Positions 25,601 through 40,600 of a stretch of DNA of 64,000 bases are shown here, in pieces. The notes below the pieces were generated by a model. It saw only the letters and a program-made list of their open reading frames with translations, was not told the DNA's origin and made no database searches. The DNA is from Bostrychus sinensis (Eukaryota > Chordata > Actinopteri > Gobiiformes > Eleotridae). The position numbers and the translations under genes are program-made. Positions within the stretch are counted from its first letter, which is position 1; every line of letters starts with the position of its first letter. The stretch covers positions 25,556,000 through 25,619,999 of the forward strand of contig CM036250.1 in assembly GCA_020698575.1 (NCBI GenBank). Direction: 5' to 3'.

Positions 25601-28600
25601 ATACTGAGTCAGTAGGACTAGAATGCTTTCCTAAACAAATACGTTTTTAAGTGCTTTTTGAAGACATCTACTGAGTCCATAGAGCGTAGATCTAGGGGAA
25701 GTTCATTCCAAAGACGAGGCCCTACAGCTTTGAAAGATCGGTCTCCACGAGTTTTAAAGCAAGTACGTGGAACCATCAGCAAATGCTGTCCAGATGACCT
25801 CAGGCTCCAGGCTGAGGTGTAAGGCTTCAGGAGGTCAGTGATGTAGGTAGGAGCCTGGCCATGAAGGGCTCGAAAAGTTAGGACCAGCAGTTTAAATTGA
25901 ACACGGTACACAACAGGGAGCCAGTGCAGAGATTTCAACACAGGTGTAATGTGGGCCCTCCTGTTGGTCCTGGTTAAAAGTCTTGCCACTGAGTTTTGGA
26001 CTGATTGCAGACGAGCCAAATCCTTCTTATTTAGGCACGTGAAGAGACTGTTACAGTAATCCAGCCGCAAGGACACAAAAGCATGAACAATCATTTCAAG
26101 CTCGTCTTTAGACAGAAAGGATCTCAGTTTTGCAATGTTTCGCAGCTGAAAAAAACAGTTTTTCACCAGCTGTCTAGAGTGATGTTCAAGTGACATATCC
26201 TCATCAAAGACCACCCCAAGGTTCCTCAGTTTCGTTCTAGCGGAGGGGCTCAAGTCGCCTAAGTGTTGTTTGATAGTGGGGGTGGCACTATCTGGAGCAA
26301 TGATAAGGGTTTCTGTTTTCCCAGAGTTCAGTTGTAGGCGAATGGCAAACTTCAACTCATTTGTGGTGTTTATTGTATTCAAAAGCCAACAAAGTGGCAT
26401 GTTTTTGGCATGTGCTTATTTAACATTACCAGCAGAAATAACAGATGTAACAGTGCCAAGAGGAAAAAGCCAAATAAGTGTCTGAAAGCGTTTATTGTTG
26501 TGTTTAGTGCAGTCTGCCAGGTCTCATGTTTTATTCATTGTAAAGCAAAATTTAAGAACATGTTATGAAAAAGCTGAAACTGAAAATTTCATTAATCTAT
26601 TGGTAAATGAGTGACACAGTGTAAGTGGTTGCCCTTTTCCCCATTTCCTCCTCCATTCCTTCTCCTCTTCCTTCTCTTTCACTGTACATATTTAAGCCAA
26701 GACATTCCAGTTAATCACAAATCCAGCAGAGTGTGACCACAGAGGTGTTTGAGCTGCTGCCGGTCTCTCCCCTGACTCTGGTTTGGAGCGGGACCTCTCA
26801 GTGTTGTGTGATTTTAGTGATTGTAGTGATTGTATTGTACATGTTCAGGAGTATAACAGGCTGGGACACTGATACAGTTGAGAGACTGTGATAGACTCAG
26901 GACGTAAACCAGGGAAAGGCCTGTACTGTATATGGTAGCATAGTATGTGGTAGTTTGAATGAATTGTGCAGACAACTTCTATGAGCTTCCATATTATGTA
27001 TAAAAAATTTAAAGGTCGTCTATTCTGCTATCAATCTATCAACTTTTCTGACCATTTAACCATGTTATAATGTTGTTTCCATCTCAAAAACATACCTGGA
27101 GTTGTATTTTTATTTCCTTCATAAAAACGCATATTTGATTAATCATTCATTCCTAATATCTCTCACCTACTTTATGTGCAAATCTCAACAGTGCTCAAAT
27201 TCTAACTCCAACTCTAATGACACTTGCTTATGATATCTTCCACCCATTTGCAGTTGCCAGTAGTTATTATTCACTTTTAGTACAAAATATTTCTGCTGAC
27301 TGAATTGAACACATTTGTATTCGTATTCCTATTATTTCGCTGTGGGTTGGTCACTTGATTGAAAACAGTGTGTGATAGAAGGGAAGTGGTAAATCTGACT
27401 CACCACGCCTGGTCTGGGGTAGGGGACCCGGCCCTCATACGCCCCCCACTGGTGGTCCGGGCCCTCCTTATGAGCGAAGGGCCCGTTGAAGGCTTCTCTG
27501 ATATCAGCCATGCGATAAACGCACACTGCAAATCCCTGAAATACGTTACTGTCAAAATAACAGAAAGATAAGAATGAGCACAGACATATGCTATAAAGTG
27601 TTGTGTAACATTTTGAAATACATTTTAATTTTGGTAAATAAAAATGCAGTTATAAAAACAATTAACTGCTATTGGTCTGTAATCCTTTCATATCGTTCAC
27701 CTCTCAACATCATATCTAATGTTTCTACTTTTGTTGTATTAAAAAGTTGTAAAACTGGACCAATTATCATAAAATTTAAGTTTTAAGCTTCTAGCTCTGA
27801 GTTAAGCATTAGACCAATGGGATCCCACAGTTGTCTCTAGCTCGGAAAACATTGGCTATTGCTAATAACATCCATTTTCCCTTTTCTTTATTGGCAGCCT
27901 TGAAATAGCCACTCTCGCTGTATGTGTACACCCAAAGGGAGCTTGATCAGGTAATTTATGAAAAAATAAAAATCACATACTTTCACTATTTACCTGACTG
28001 GCTTGGGGCAGAGCTTACTTTTTAAAATGATTCACGTGCATCTTATATAAAATTGAATTTTGTTGATTTTTCCATTTTTTATATTAAAAAATAAAATAAA
28101 AATTGAGACACCATTTAGGAACATTTCAGAATAACTATAAAAAATACAACACAATAGTAAATTTGTATGTAGGTGTTATATTTAACATTTGCACTGTTTA
28201 CCTGATAGTGCTGAAAATGGCATAGACATCTGGGTTCCTCTCGTCCTTTGTCCTCAGCAAGAACACGTCCTCTGTTTTTAACAAGAATATTTAACATGAG
28301 TCAATTTTCTTCAACTAATGGAAAAATCCCTTTGTGTAAGATGCATTTGAATATATACTCTGTTCTCACCCAGTTGGTTGAAGTGCGTGTCAATGCCGTG
28401 AGGTCCAGGCACTGAACAAACCAGTCTGGTTTTGATGAATGTGCTCCATTTGTTCACGAGGACCCGCTGACCGCCAACATCGTTCTGGTAAAATGGACAG
28501 AAACATCACCAAGAGCCATAAAACACAGCTGCACGCACACTACAGCACACTTTTATAGAATATTTTATAGTCATCTTATATGGAACAATGAGTTTAGAGA

Positions 28601-31600
28601 AAGTTAATGTTGTGTTAGGCGACATATTTATTATAATGAGATATTTCTCTCTAACCATTCATTTTATACTCTCTCTAATGTAGTTTAGTTTCTGCAGGAA
28701 CTTAAAGTTACTGAAAACTATGACTATGACAACATTAAAAAATTAGTTAGAGCTCCACCATCTTTACTTTCACCAGGTGTTTTAAAGCCAGAACTACTTC
28801 TGGTATGGTTAAAGTTTAAGTGGATTTGACAAGACATAACTACTTCTTGGCAAGACGCAGCATTCGTGAAGTGATGACAGTTACTTTGTTTTGACAGAGG
28901 GGATACAGTGCGGTGATAGCGACTGCATAATAAGAACTCTAAGGTAGATTTGTAGCTAAAATTCCAATTAAAATAGCTTATGGTGGAACCAGTAAAGTGA
29001 ATATGTGTGTATATTTGTGTACATCTGTGTTTGCATATGGGGAACAGAGAAAACATCTGGTTCAAAATTGATGCGTGAAAGAATGTGAGAAATACTTGGA
29101 GCAGCTGGGACCAGAGCTTATATCTGACAGCTGTGAGAGTTTTGGACAGATCGGGGATATTATATTTCTTTTGTAGTCTCCTGAGAAAAGCATCAGAGAG
29201 AGCAGCACCAAGAGACTGTTTATCTTTTCCCAGGAGAGAAAGAAACCAAATAAAACTATGGAATCAATAAAGTAAAGCTTTCACAAGACTTGAATAAGTG
29301 ATCAACCAGTGAACATGGTTTTAATGTTTTTGAAGCCAAAATATTGTTAAAATTCATGTTCCATGTCCCAGCTTGGTCATAGTAGCGCCTGTAAAAAAGT
29401 GTGCTTCAGTAAAATGATCCAGAATAAAGTTGGTTCCAATCAGACCAGTTGAGTACCACTGGATAATAGCTATTGCTAATTATTTTGATTCAGCATACAA
29501 TATAGTCAAGTTAACTATTGAAGGTTAAGGTCACAAGCTTTGTTTTCCTTTACTTCCTAGCTACATACTTGTCAACATTACATCTTTCTTTAAAAAAAAA
29601 GTCTTACCGCACACACTCGTCCCACTCTGGTGTGTATAGCTCCTTCTCTGTCTCCAGCTTCAGTCACTTTCTCAGTAAAAAAGAAATACACTTTGTTGTC
29701 ATCTTTGTCGTCACTGTCTGGGATCAGGTGAGCTGCCACAAACCTGGGGTCTACAGGGAAGAGCAGATAAAGGGATGTAATGTAAAGGTGGTATATTTAA
29801 TAAATATCGACTATCAACATCTATGTGTCTGACATTGATAGATGGGCCGACGTCATATTAAACCCCATGGATTAAGAATGGGCTGTCATTCAAGTTCACA
29901 TGTGTGTAAAGGCAGGTGAGCTAATACTTTTGGAAATATAGTGTATCTGAAGATCTTGTTCACGTGTGAGAGAATAATGAAACCAGAGATTACAACAGCA
30001 AAGCTACCATACTGGGTGGCCATTAAGGATTGGGTGAGGTCTTCAGTCACCTGAGAAGAGCTCAGAGTAGAGCTGCTGCTCCTCCACAGCAATGGTGTAT
30101 CTGGCATACAGTATGTTTCCAATGTCTCCTTGGGGTAGTGTTCCACCAGGAGATGGCCCAGGACACACTGGAAGGACTATGTTTTTTGGCTAGCATAGGA
30201 AAGACTCCCCAGAAAGTATTTCTGCAGAAAAACTGAAGTGACTGGGGAGGGGGAGGCAAGGCAACTCTGGCCAGATCCTATATAAGCATTAGAAGATGGA
30301 TTGAAAAATGTAGTAAAACTATGACTTCACATACTTACATAAATTAACCAAGCATTTAAAAGTGTATTATGTTAAACTCTAACTTTATTCCACAACACAG
30401 TAACAGTTGTGCATCAATGGCTTGAAGAATTCAGAAACTGAGCTTCAGTGGTCACTGTTAGAAGCAGTAGATTACACCATAATTTCTCAGCTCACTTCTG
30501 TTAATGTAAATCTCATATGGTTGTGTAAATTTAAAAAGTTACCATGCAGTAGTTTCTGGTCAGTCTCTGTCCTCATAGTTGACTGTCCTCCCATACTCCT
30601 GAGGATCACATGATCACTGCCCAGGAAGTCTGCGGTCAGCCCCGTGTACAGCTCTCCCCCTGAAACCAACAGGACAGTGGTCAGAGCCAAGACCAGTCAG
30701 AAAGACAGAGAAATGTAGGTCAAAGGAAAAGTGTGTGAAGGTCTGCAAAACCGGGGTGTGTGGAAACTTAAAAGTTAGGAAATTGTGTCTGACAGGAAAT
30801 TTAAAAAAAGATCCAGTAGTATGGTTTAAAACAGAAAAGGAGAGCAATATGAAACTAAACAACTACTTTACATCCTCCATTGAGAATAACTCCACTTCAA
30901 TTTCTAACCAAACGACGGAAACTGGACACTCAATCCTTCCTGAATCAAGAAAAAAACACTTAGCGGTTGTTGCCTGTCATTAGTCAAAAACCTTATATGA
31001 CTTGGAATAAGCTGAAGACAGAAATCACTGCTACACCTGTCTAATAGGAAGACTAATGAGATATAGATTTTCAAATTAAGACATCTTTTATAGTAGGAAG
31101 TCTCTGTCATTTTGGATGTTTTATAGAAAAGGCCTAATGTAGTTTTTGGCTTGTGATGCTAGAGTGATCTCATGGCTCTTACTCTATTTTTCATATGCAA
31201 TATAAAGGCTATAGTGGTCCCTACTGCGCTGCACTACAGAGAAAATGTTTGCTAAATATTTTTATTCACATAAACTTAAATAGTCTGGGGACCTTGTGGA
31301 TGATAAGAGCCTACTGTTGATGAAAACCTGTGTCAAGTCTCATCTCTGTAGAAAGGAAATTGTTTGTTTTGGAAAAAGAAGCCAGTGATAAAAGATGTAT
31401 TTGCTTTATGTATTGACCCACAGGAATAGGTCCATAAAGAGGTCAAGGTCTGAGACAGAGCAGTGATACAGAGGTCAGAGGTCAGGCTAAAGGTCATGAA
31501 CAAAGCTATGAACCTATATAACTGTGTGGTCAACTAACAGTGTCTGTCAATGATTTTGTTGAGATCCATTGTGCACAACTACAATATAATCTATTAAAAC

Positions 31601-34600
31601 ACCCAAAATACATATTTCCTCAAACTCTTTTCAGCTTACAGCCTGCTAGGAACATGTCCATGACCCACTTTGTGGCCTGACCTGCCAGTCCTGCCAAAGC
31701 TAGTTTGGGCTAGTCCAAAATTACAGTCTCTCCTTTCTTAAGTATTTCTTAAGAAGACTATGACCAGATTACTCAGAGATTCCGTTTCCCACATCCCCTT
31801 TTCTGCATTTTATTTTATTTTTTATTTTTTTATTTTTTGCATTCACAGTCATTTTTTTCTGTTAATATGGGCAGGCAATGAACAATGGTGTCCTCATAGT
31901 TGCAGTACTAAACGCATATCTGTAAATTACAATAAGCTTTGTCTTATTGAAACAGTTATTAAGCAGTTTAACAAATGAATATCCTTGTACAGTTGCTTAA
32001 GATAATAATCCTTTCATCGTTCATTGTATAAGACGAACCTACAGAAGTCTTGAGTACTGATCATCTCCAGACCCGGTGACACTCTTCAACAGCTATTTGA
32101 GTTTATGTCTATACTGAGATCCAAACTACTGGGGTCCTGGCTCTTAGAGAACGGTCTCCTGCCAGACACAATGCATTATGGGACAAATTCAGAGTCAGAA
32201 AACTCCCAGCTGCACAGAAGGGAAGGTGGGATATGCACATCTGCACTCACACAGTAAATTTCAGTGAGTTTTAAGTGAAATTAGAGAACTCACTTGTATT
32301 TTGTGAACAAACCATCAGTTCTATCTCTATGTTACTGTCCTAATACTTAATAGTAAGTTGTATTTATGGCTATGAATAAATACTTTGCACATGGCCACAC
32401 ACACAGGCCTCCTCTGCGGCTCGTTGTAAAAAAGTCTGAACCTAAATATGTATGTAAAGGCCTTTACAGAGAACAGCCAGCACTATGAGTGGGTCAGAAC
32501 AGGTCAGTGTTAGCATGTGTCCAGGAGAAACTACATTATCTGTCAGAAAACAGAGTGATGTCAAAGCAAAAAATAGAAACATAGAAGTTAATAATTATAT
32601 TGTCTTTCTCTGAGATTTTAACACTGTGTACAATGCAAATTTGTCAGGGCAGGTTTAGGTTATGTGTGACTAATATTTTTAGTGGGACACAGACAGCATT
32701 GTCGTCTTTTCTTTTAGACACCTGTAGTTAAACCAGGGTTTAAACTGTAAACCCTGCTGGTGCAAATGGGTCAAAATGTTTTGATGGAACTAGGCCTACT
32801 TTTAGTAGCAACAACATCAGTCAGTAATTTCAATGTACCACCACTACCGTATTTTCCAGACTATAAGTTGTTTTTTTCATAGTTTCACTGGTATAGCAAC
32901 AGTAACCAAGTTGTTCAGCGTCAAAGGCCAGAGTTCATTTAGAAGACTTTTTGCTCATTTGCTGAGTTGAACTAAATTGTGTTGGTGTGCTTTTCCTGTC
33001 TGTTGTTGAACTCGTGTTTTCACTGCTCCTTTGCTGCTTTGATTGTGTTTTTGACATAAATCAAGCAGTTTTAAGAATCATGGATGTGGTCAAAGAATCT
33101 AGAGGTCTCTACAAACCGATCAGGGTAGGTCACACCTTTCTTCAGGCTTTTGGTATAAAAGTGTCGCTACATAATTTAAAGTATGTTTTCTTAAGTAAGT
33201 TAAGTAAATAAGTATTAAGTAACACATTTTTAGTAAGACTACTCAAGTTCTATGTTGTTGTGGAAAATACCTTTAATCAAATGTCTTCAAATGTGTCTAA
33301 GCAATGTAGTTGTAAAAAGAATGTATTAAAAATAACTGTATTAAAAATAACTATGTAGCTAGCAAATCACAATTGCTTTGTAAAGAAACGTGTCTAGAAA
33401 ACCTCTGTTGTTGTTATTATTATTATTATTATTATTTTATAGTATCATTCTCAACAGGAGAACCAATGGCGGATTGAGCTTCTAATAAAACCCACACAGC
33501 ACTCTGGTGGTTTGCACACTTCATACGTTGTTAAAGACACTGTTTTGTTGGCAGTAGTGTTTCTGGCTTTTTTGTTCTTTTGAAAAACATCTTGAAATGA
33601 ACATCATTAATCTGAGTGTGACTTTATAAAGGAATAGAGCTTGCAAATGAATTCTTCAACAATTTGTTTAACTGAGTCAGTGAGGATACTGCATCCAAGG
33701 TCATATGAAATTCTCATGTTTGCCAGTTATATTCTGGAGCCCTGTGACCACCTGTGTGTGGGAGGTCTATACAGTCATGCACTGTTCATGTCATCCATGT
33801 CATGGATTCTTAGGACTTCCTGCCCTTGCTGCACTCACGGATTTAGTTGATGATGTTAATAAAAATATCATGCGTAATTTTGCTCCTGGCAACTTGCAGC
33901 TTGGCTGAGGGCTCATAAAAGAGCAAGAGGAGAGAGACCAGGACCAAAGAGCAAAAGGAAAGAACACCAAAAGGTGAGAAGAGTAACTCCCAGAAAACAA
34001 TTTAGACTTTAAGAATTTCTTGAGCTGATTGTTCAAGTAAAGTCATTGATGGGTTTAGAAATTCTTTTAGCTGGGGGATTTCATAAAAGACCTTTTTTGT
34101 ATGCTAACATATTAGCAGGGAAATGATTTGAATGAACTAATGTTACACTCAAGTAATACTGATGAGCTTGTATTACTCATATGGTCATGAACAAGCTCAG
34201 CAAAGAGGTCTGATTCTACACTGGCACAGTGGCAAAACAAAATTTTGTGGTTGTTCATAATATTGATATGGAACCATGGCTCTGTTGCATTTACAAGATC
34301 TCACACCATACTGCAGGCCTAAAGAGTGAGACTGAGAGAGAGTTGCACCAATGGGGGTCCAGGACATATATGCCTATGTGATTCATGTAGCCTCTAACAT
34401 GCATTTTTGGGGATGTAAATGTGATTTCTTTTAACCACGTATCTAGTGAGAGGACAGAGAGTCCTCTCACTAATCTGAATGGCTAAATTCTGAAACTATA
34501 AGCAATTGTGTAAAAACTGGCCCACTGGAATCCATGGAGATGTCACAACTCTCTCAATGGCTCTGATGTGAGATTGAAATGGAGGGCAGGGTAAAAATCT

Positions 34601-37600
34601 CTGTAAGAATCTGCTGCTGAAGTGTCAGTAGTTGTTTCGTGCAGTAACAGTCACTATTAATGATCAGGCTGAGAAACAGTGAATGTATAATGTCCCCTGT
34701 GTCTAAGTGCTGTTGCTTCTCTCTCTGTTCCTCTGAGCTGCTGTAGTTTCATGCCTCGTATTCCAGAAGTACGGTACATTACTCAATCACTGGATACTGT
34801 ATTATTGACTCGGTTGAACATAGGACTAGTTTATTTACTATGTGTAATGTACATTAGTACTATAAATAGTAATGCTGAGCCAGTAATATGTCAATTGTCT
34901 ATCAAGCCCACACAAATCTTGTCATTTTCTAATTTGGCCCTCCTGCAAATAAAGTTGAATAGCCCTGCTTTCCCTGATGGTGTGCTGAGGTCCTATGCAT
35001 TCAATGGGCTATAATGTAAAAAATGTAATAAAAAATATAGCTACATTTTTTCAATCTGTCTTTAGCAACTTTTGTTTTTAACTGTCTGTGCTAATTCTTT
35101 AGTCCACCACACTACAAATTATATAGATTTATGTTATGTGCACTGTTTTATTGCTTCTTTATAAAGATTTGGTGGATGTATTAAACATGGAAATCCTTCT
35201 TTAGAATAGGCCCAAGTGGTGCAAAGCCAATCAATACTTCAAGTTTATGAATTAGGCTTATAATTTATAAAATGTGGGAGTCATCTGTTTTTACTGGATT
35301 CAAAAACCGGTGCTTTCAGTCTGCTTAGTTTTGCTTAGTGTTTGTATCAATCCCAAGAAAATACTGTACCTTGATTTCCTAAGATAAACTAGCTAGCTAT
35401 CTTGAACATGTTTAAACATGAATTAAAATGATTTTTAAGTAAAGACTTGACCATAGAAGGACCCATTTCTAGGGGCCCCTTACCCCTCTGGGCCCCCACT
35501 GGCTGCACTGCCTGATGTTATGCCCCTGAAGTTGTGTAAAGAATTTGGGACTTACCACTGAAGGTGCTGGCGAAAGGAAGACTCGGGTCGTGTGGGACCT
35601 TTCCTCGTCCATTCTCCACATTGGTGGGGTCCATAGTGAACACATGCTGCAGAATGAAAAACGTGGAAAAACATTAGAACATCAGGACAATGGCCTAAGA
35701 TGCAGCTTTTATTATGTCTTGATGCCTATAGAAATCTGCAGAAACAAATAGTATTTCAAGTGCACATAGCTGAAGTTTTTTATTTTGTTATTGAGCTCAT
35801 CCAAACATTTGTAAAAGTAAAAATGCTGATTGCAACAAAATAGGAAGAAGTGAGGTCACAGTTCTGTAGAGTAACGGTAAATGAATGTATACCCTGACAG
35901 TGGGAAAATGCTAGTGTCTACTTTCATGTGAATTTTTTTAGGCTCTAGGACATTAAGTAAAAAAAGATTGAGGACTAATAGTTACTACTTTTACTTTTAG
36001 TTACTTACTCTTGCTCTACATTAAATAATCACAGGATCAGGTTTCCACAAACATTCTCATTCCCTTCTTAAAGATCCTCTTTTGGGAAATCATTTCATCA
36101 GCTGAAAATGGATTAAACTCAGGTACTGCCCAGGGACCATTTAGCACAGCCTCAGAGAGTCCCTTACCAAAATGCAATCCCTCTTCCTCTGTTACATTTC
36201 TCACACAAAGAACTGCATCAGGAGCTCAATTTAGCTTTAATTTTGGAGGGGTTTGTCCTTCCAATGAACTGTCTGAGAACAAGGGCTGTGCCTGAGAAAT
36301 GTAGGAAATCCATGATCAAAATAGACGCCAGATATCAAACAAGTTTCCCACACAGTTCCCAGTATGGACAGGCCCAGGAGAGCGGGACTCTGGTTTGAGA
36401 GTAAAAGACAGCTAAATATCAGACCCAAATGTTTATGTGGCTGTGTATAATATAACTACATGAATGAACATGTACTTTCAAAAACACTCACAAGTTCAGT
36501 TGACTTCTATATGAACCCTTGCTTGGTTTTACTTTTCTTTCCCCTCCTTGTATCCTTACATTTGGCCAATTGGAGGCTTGTTGTTTGGCTAACCATGATT
36601 CACCGCTTTCTTGCGAGACCTGAGACTTCCGTGACATCGAGCAGCGCACATACTGTTATTTTCAGACCAGAGGGAGATGCAGGCTGCTTTATTCATCCTA
36701 CAACAACTCATTTTATCATTACATGGACTCCCAAACTGTTTATTTAAGGTAAAAAAAAAAAAGTGCATGAGTTCTGCTTTAACAAAAATTTCAGAAAAGG
36801 TCAGTAATGGGCCAAGGAAGAAAACATTTGTATGTGGTGTGGATCTAGGATTTTTTTTTTTTTTTTTTTGTATGGATTTTGTACTATTGTGAGATAGGGC
36901 CAAAGATACTAACTCCACCCACAGAGGATTCCTAAAGCATAAATAGTAAATATGTGGATTTTTTACCATTGTGTGATATACAGATTTTGTGTCTTAATGG
37001 CTAGAGCATTTACCCCTAAAGGTCTGGGCACTTTAGTCTTGTTCCTGATTTACAATTTTTTGACTCAACAAAATGTTTTGTTGTTGATCAGAAAGAAAAA
37101 TGTTAAATATAATACCGGTATATATCAGAACAAGCAATGTCAGTTTAGAAAAATGATTACTTTAAAAATGTGTGGTCTTAAAGTATCCCCTGTGTATAAT
37201 TTACTTTTGTTTCTTGTGGCTGTTACAGTGGTAAAATAAGGAAACAGTTAACATAACAAAGTGTCTTTTTCTCATCACTTCAAGTTGGCCACATCCAGAG
37301 ATTGTGTGAGTCACTTCAAACTAACCAAATGACAAAAACATTCAGTCACTTCAACAATATCACAGCACCAACAATCTGGGTGGGACAAAAAGACTGATGA
37401 TATTCCGTAGGTAGAGTTCAGGTTTGGTGTAAGTCTGGATTTGTGATTCAAGTGTCCTTCCTGTGAACTTTAGGCAACAGATTTTGACACACAATGGAGT
37501 ATTGTTTAAGACTGGGTGAGTTTTTCATTGACGCAGTATCATACACAAGGGGATGAGGACATTACAACCAGATGCATAAAAATACACAAATATACAGTAC

Positions 37601-40600
37601 ATTTGTGTTGAGTTAAAAGCCCAAATGGCTGTTAACTCTAATAAAGTATCTGCAGTATTGTGGCCTATCCTATATGTCTGATGAAATTAGAAAAGACATT
37701 TTGTTTAATCGTCTGTCTAATCTGACTTTGTTGTTCAAATACATAATGATGAAAATAATGGCCTCCAGACTGTTTTAAACCACAACAAACAAATGGACTT
37801 TTCTGTAACAACTGTATTTTCAATGACATCTGTGAATGTAATTTCCACATACAGTAACTGGTCCAGATGTCTCCACCCCAGGCTGTTTTATTGGTGTGTC
37901 CTCAAAGTACATGCTGTATGTTATATCACCATTGTTTTTGGTCATTTGGGGACACATTTAAATTATTTTATATATTTTGCCGATAAGGTCAAGCCTCCAA
38001 CAGCAGATTTTGTTAATGTACAATTGTGTTTTAATAGGTAACACTGTAGATTGCATTTAAAAACAAATATCACTAAGTATTACTCAAACTATGGAGTCAT
38101 CTGTCCACAGAGGGTCACAAGCCATTGAGCTCCTCAGGGGAAAAGTGGGGCTCTGAAATCCACCTCCATGGGAAGGAAGGGGGGGTCTGGGTGTTGTCCC
38201 CAGGAAAATTTGAACAAAACAGTAAATTCCTGTATTCTAGCGGCAGCGCTCCTCGGAGACACCATTCTGCTCCCACTGGTACTCTTTGTGCCCGACCCAA
38301 GCCTGGAGAAATAGTGCGCTGCTTCAAGAAGGGCTTTCAGTGCCAAATAAATATGCAAAACAGGTAAATCACTGCACAGTAAGAGGCAGATGATTTGCTG
38401 TGGCGATCCCTGAAGGGAAAAGCCAAAAGGAAAGAAGAATGTTTCTAAAACTAAACTAAACAGTTTCTATTCAGTTTAGAAACATTAGTATAAAATGTGG
38501 ACTTCAAAAGGTACCAGAGTTACATTAAAATATGTACAATCATACCAAGCATTTAGTAGAAATTTAAGCTGCATTTTAAACTATTTGGCTTCAGATATTT
38601 GTGCTATGCTATAATATGAAGCTTCTGAGGCATAAACCTCTTTACAGCACCTATTATTAGTCTATACAGTTATACTCTGGAGAACGTACAACTCACTCTA
38701 TAATTTTCAGAGTTTGATAACTTTAATTGTTAGTTGCAGTAAAAGAACGTGGTTGTGCATAAATTAATCTAAAAAAAATGAAGGATTTGTTCCTCCACTT
38801 GTTAAATGTCTGACATGTTTGTGTGTTGAGTGTCAGCAGTCAGTGGTCCTGATCATTTAAAAGCATGGACTGTGATATATTTGGCTTGGCATGGCTGAGT
38901 ATAAAATGTGGCCTGGATGTTTCTTTGTGTTTGTCTTGGCACAGTTTGGCCCAAAGTGACTCTAACGTTGTAATGTGCAGGTCTGGCAGCAGCAGCCTTC
39001 CTTTAGACCATAATGAGACAACACAGACTTTGAGACAATACTGCCTTTTGGATATGAGCCATGGTTAAACACATGAGTAGGATATACAATAGTGTCAGGT
39101 ATTTAATTTGATTTTTATTTTCTGGCAGATCACATGAAAGATTATTAATAGAAAGTGCTGGTCTTTCCTTGAAAATGTCCCCGAATCCTGCCTCATTTAG
39201 TGTTTTGGAAATCTACTCATCTGCAGAAAGAAAGACACTAGTAGCAGTAATGACGGAAAATAGCAGCAACATGTGGGGTCTGACCGCTGTGGTATGCCAC
39301 GGTGCAGCAGGGATAAATCCACCAACCTCATTCCATGAACTGACAGAAGTTTAAGATAAACTTTAATTGAAGACAATACACAGAAATAGACAGCAATGTA
39401 TAAAACGTCATAAACGAGAAACTGAGTGAAAATGTTGGAAAGTATTTCTCAAAAAAAGTTGAATATTAAATAATACAATATTGAAATAATGGCACACATG
39501 ATGTAACATTTGAGAAACCAAAGGGACTGATGTACTAACAGCCTGAACACTAGTTTATACTGTATGTAGTATTAGTAGTATTTTTAACAATAGTGAGTAA
39601 ATGTGGTTTGTTCATTTCCTCAAGGCCGTGGTTCAAGAAAAATTAGGAAACAAGAAGAGTGATGTATAGATTATTACATGTACATTAGCTTTCCACTTCA
39701 TTCTGTTTGTTTAATACTCTAAAATTATTAGAAGGGGGTTATTTCCTACAGTATATGCCACATATGTCAGGTGGGGCGCCCTACTGTTTAGGCCCAAATT
39801 AGCCATGTTAAAAGACTACTTTGTAATGGCTTTTGAATGGATATAAAAATGCTGTCAAGTATTGTCATGAAATGATCAATGTGTCTGTCTACTTCCTCTA
39901 TTTTCACGATTGGTCCATAATAACTGTATTCAAACACCACATACAGCACTAGTGACTATTAAAATATGCTTCTTTTTTTTGAGGAAAACTGCTCACTCAA
40001 GTTAGTACATATACATAAAACAAGAGCTTTAATCTAGTTTTTTTTTTTTTTTTTTTATCAAACTCCCATTAATTGGCCAGCCTCCATTTTCTTTTTTGTT
40101 CTTCAGCTCCAGGTGAGCTGCAAAATGCCATTGAATGGACTCCATGTGAGAACAGAGGTTTGTTGTCCAAAATGGCCTCTGGTGAATGTTTTTGTGCCAG
40201 TATTATACACAATACAAATGTAGCGTGAATGTCATTCCAGCCGCTTTGAGCAGAGCATCTGTGTTTGGAAAGTCCCGCATGAAAAATGACATAGGACCAT
40301 ATGTGTTTATGTTACTTGTAAAATAAAAGTAATCTCATCATCAACCAGAAACAGCTCTGATACAGCCTCAGTCCTTCACCTCAAACAAATGAGAACTAAA
40401 TATTTATTTACTCTCAGACTGTTCCTGATGTTTGAAGGGAAAACAACAGAGGCAGAGACCTGGTTCTCACGACATGTTCTGGATCCTTGTGAAAATACCT
40501 CAAATCAAGTGCTACTTTGTTAATATTTTACCAAACAGACCAAACAACTTAATAATTATTTTGTCTCTATATCGCACTAAGTTCCTGTCCACATGGAGAC

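Larger units (their letters stand above)
21298..27403. other. sema3g 6.1 kb intron carrying several repeats
   Basis: GT-AG intron holding a CTA tract (21622), three SINE fragments, a TTAA-type MITE (24892-25248) and an L2-type LINE 3' end (25477-26345), listed separately. No host coding exon is seen inside. Confidence 0.8.

Noticed and set aside
27404..27535. Shorter version of the sema3g exon using the CAG at 27536-27538 as acceptor
   Set aside because: Would drop the conserved NVFQ and break the phase with the 70-nt exon; the acceptor at 27549-27550 fits both.
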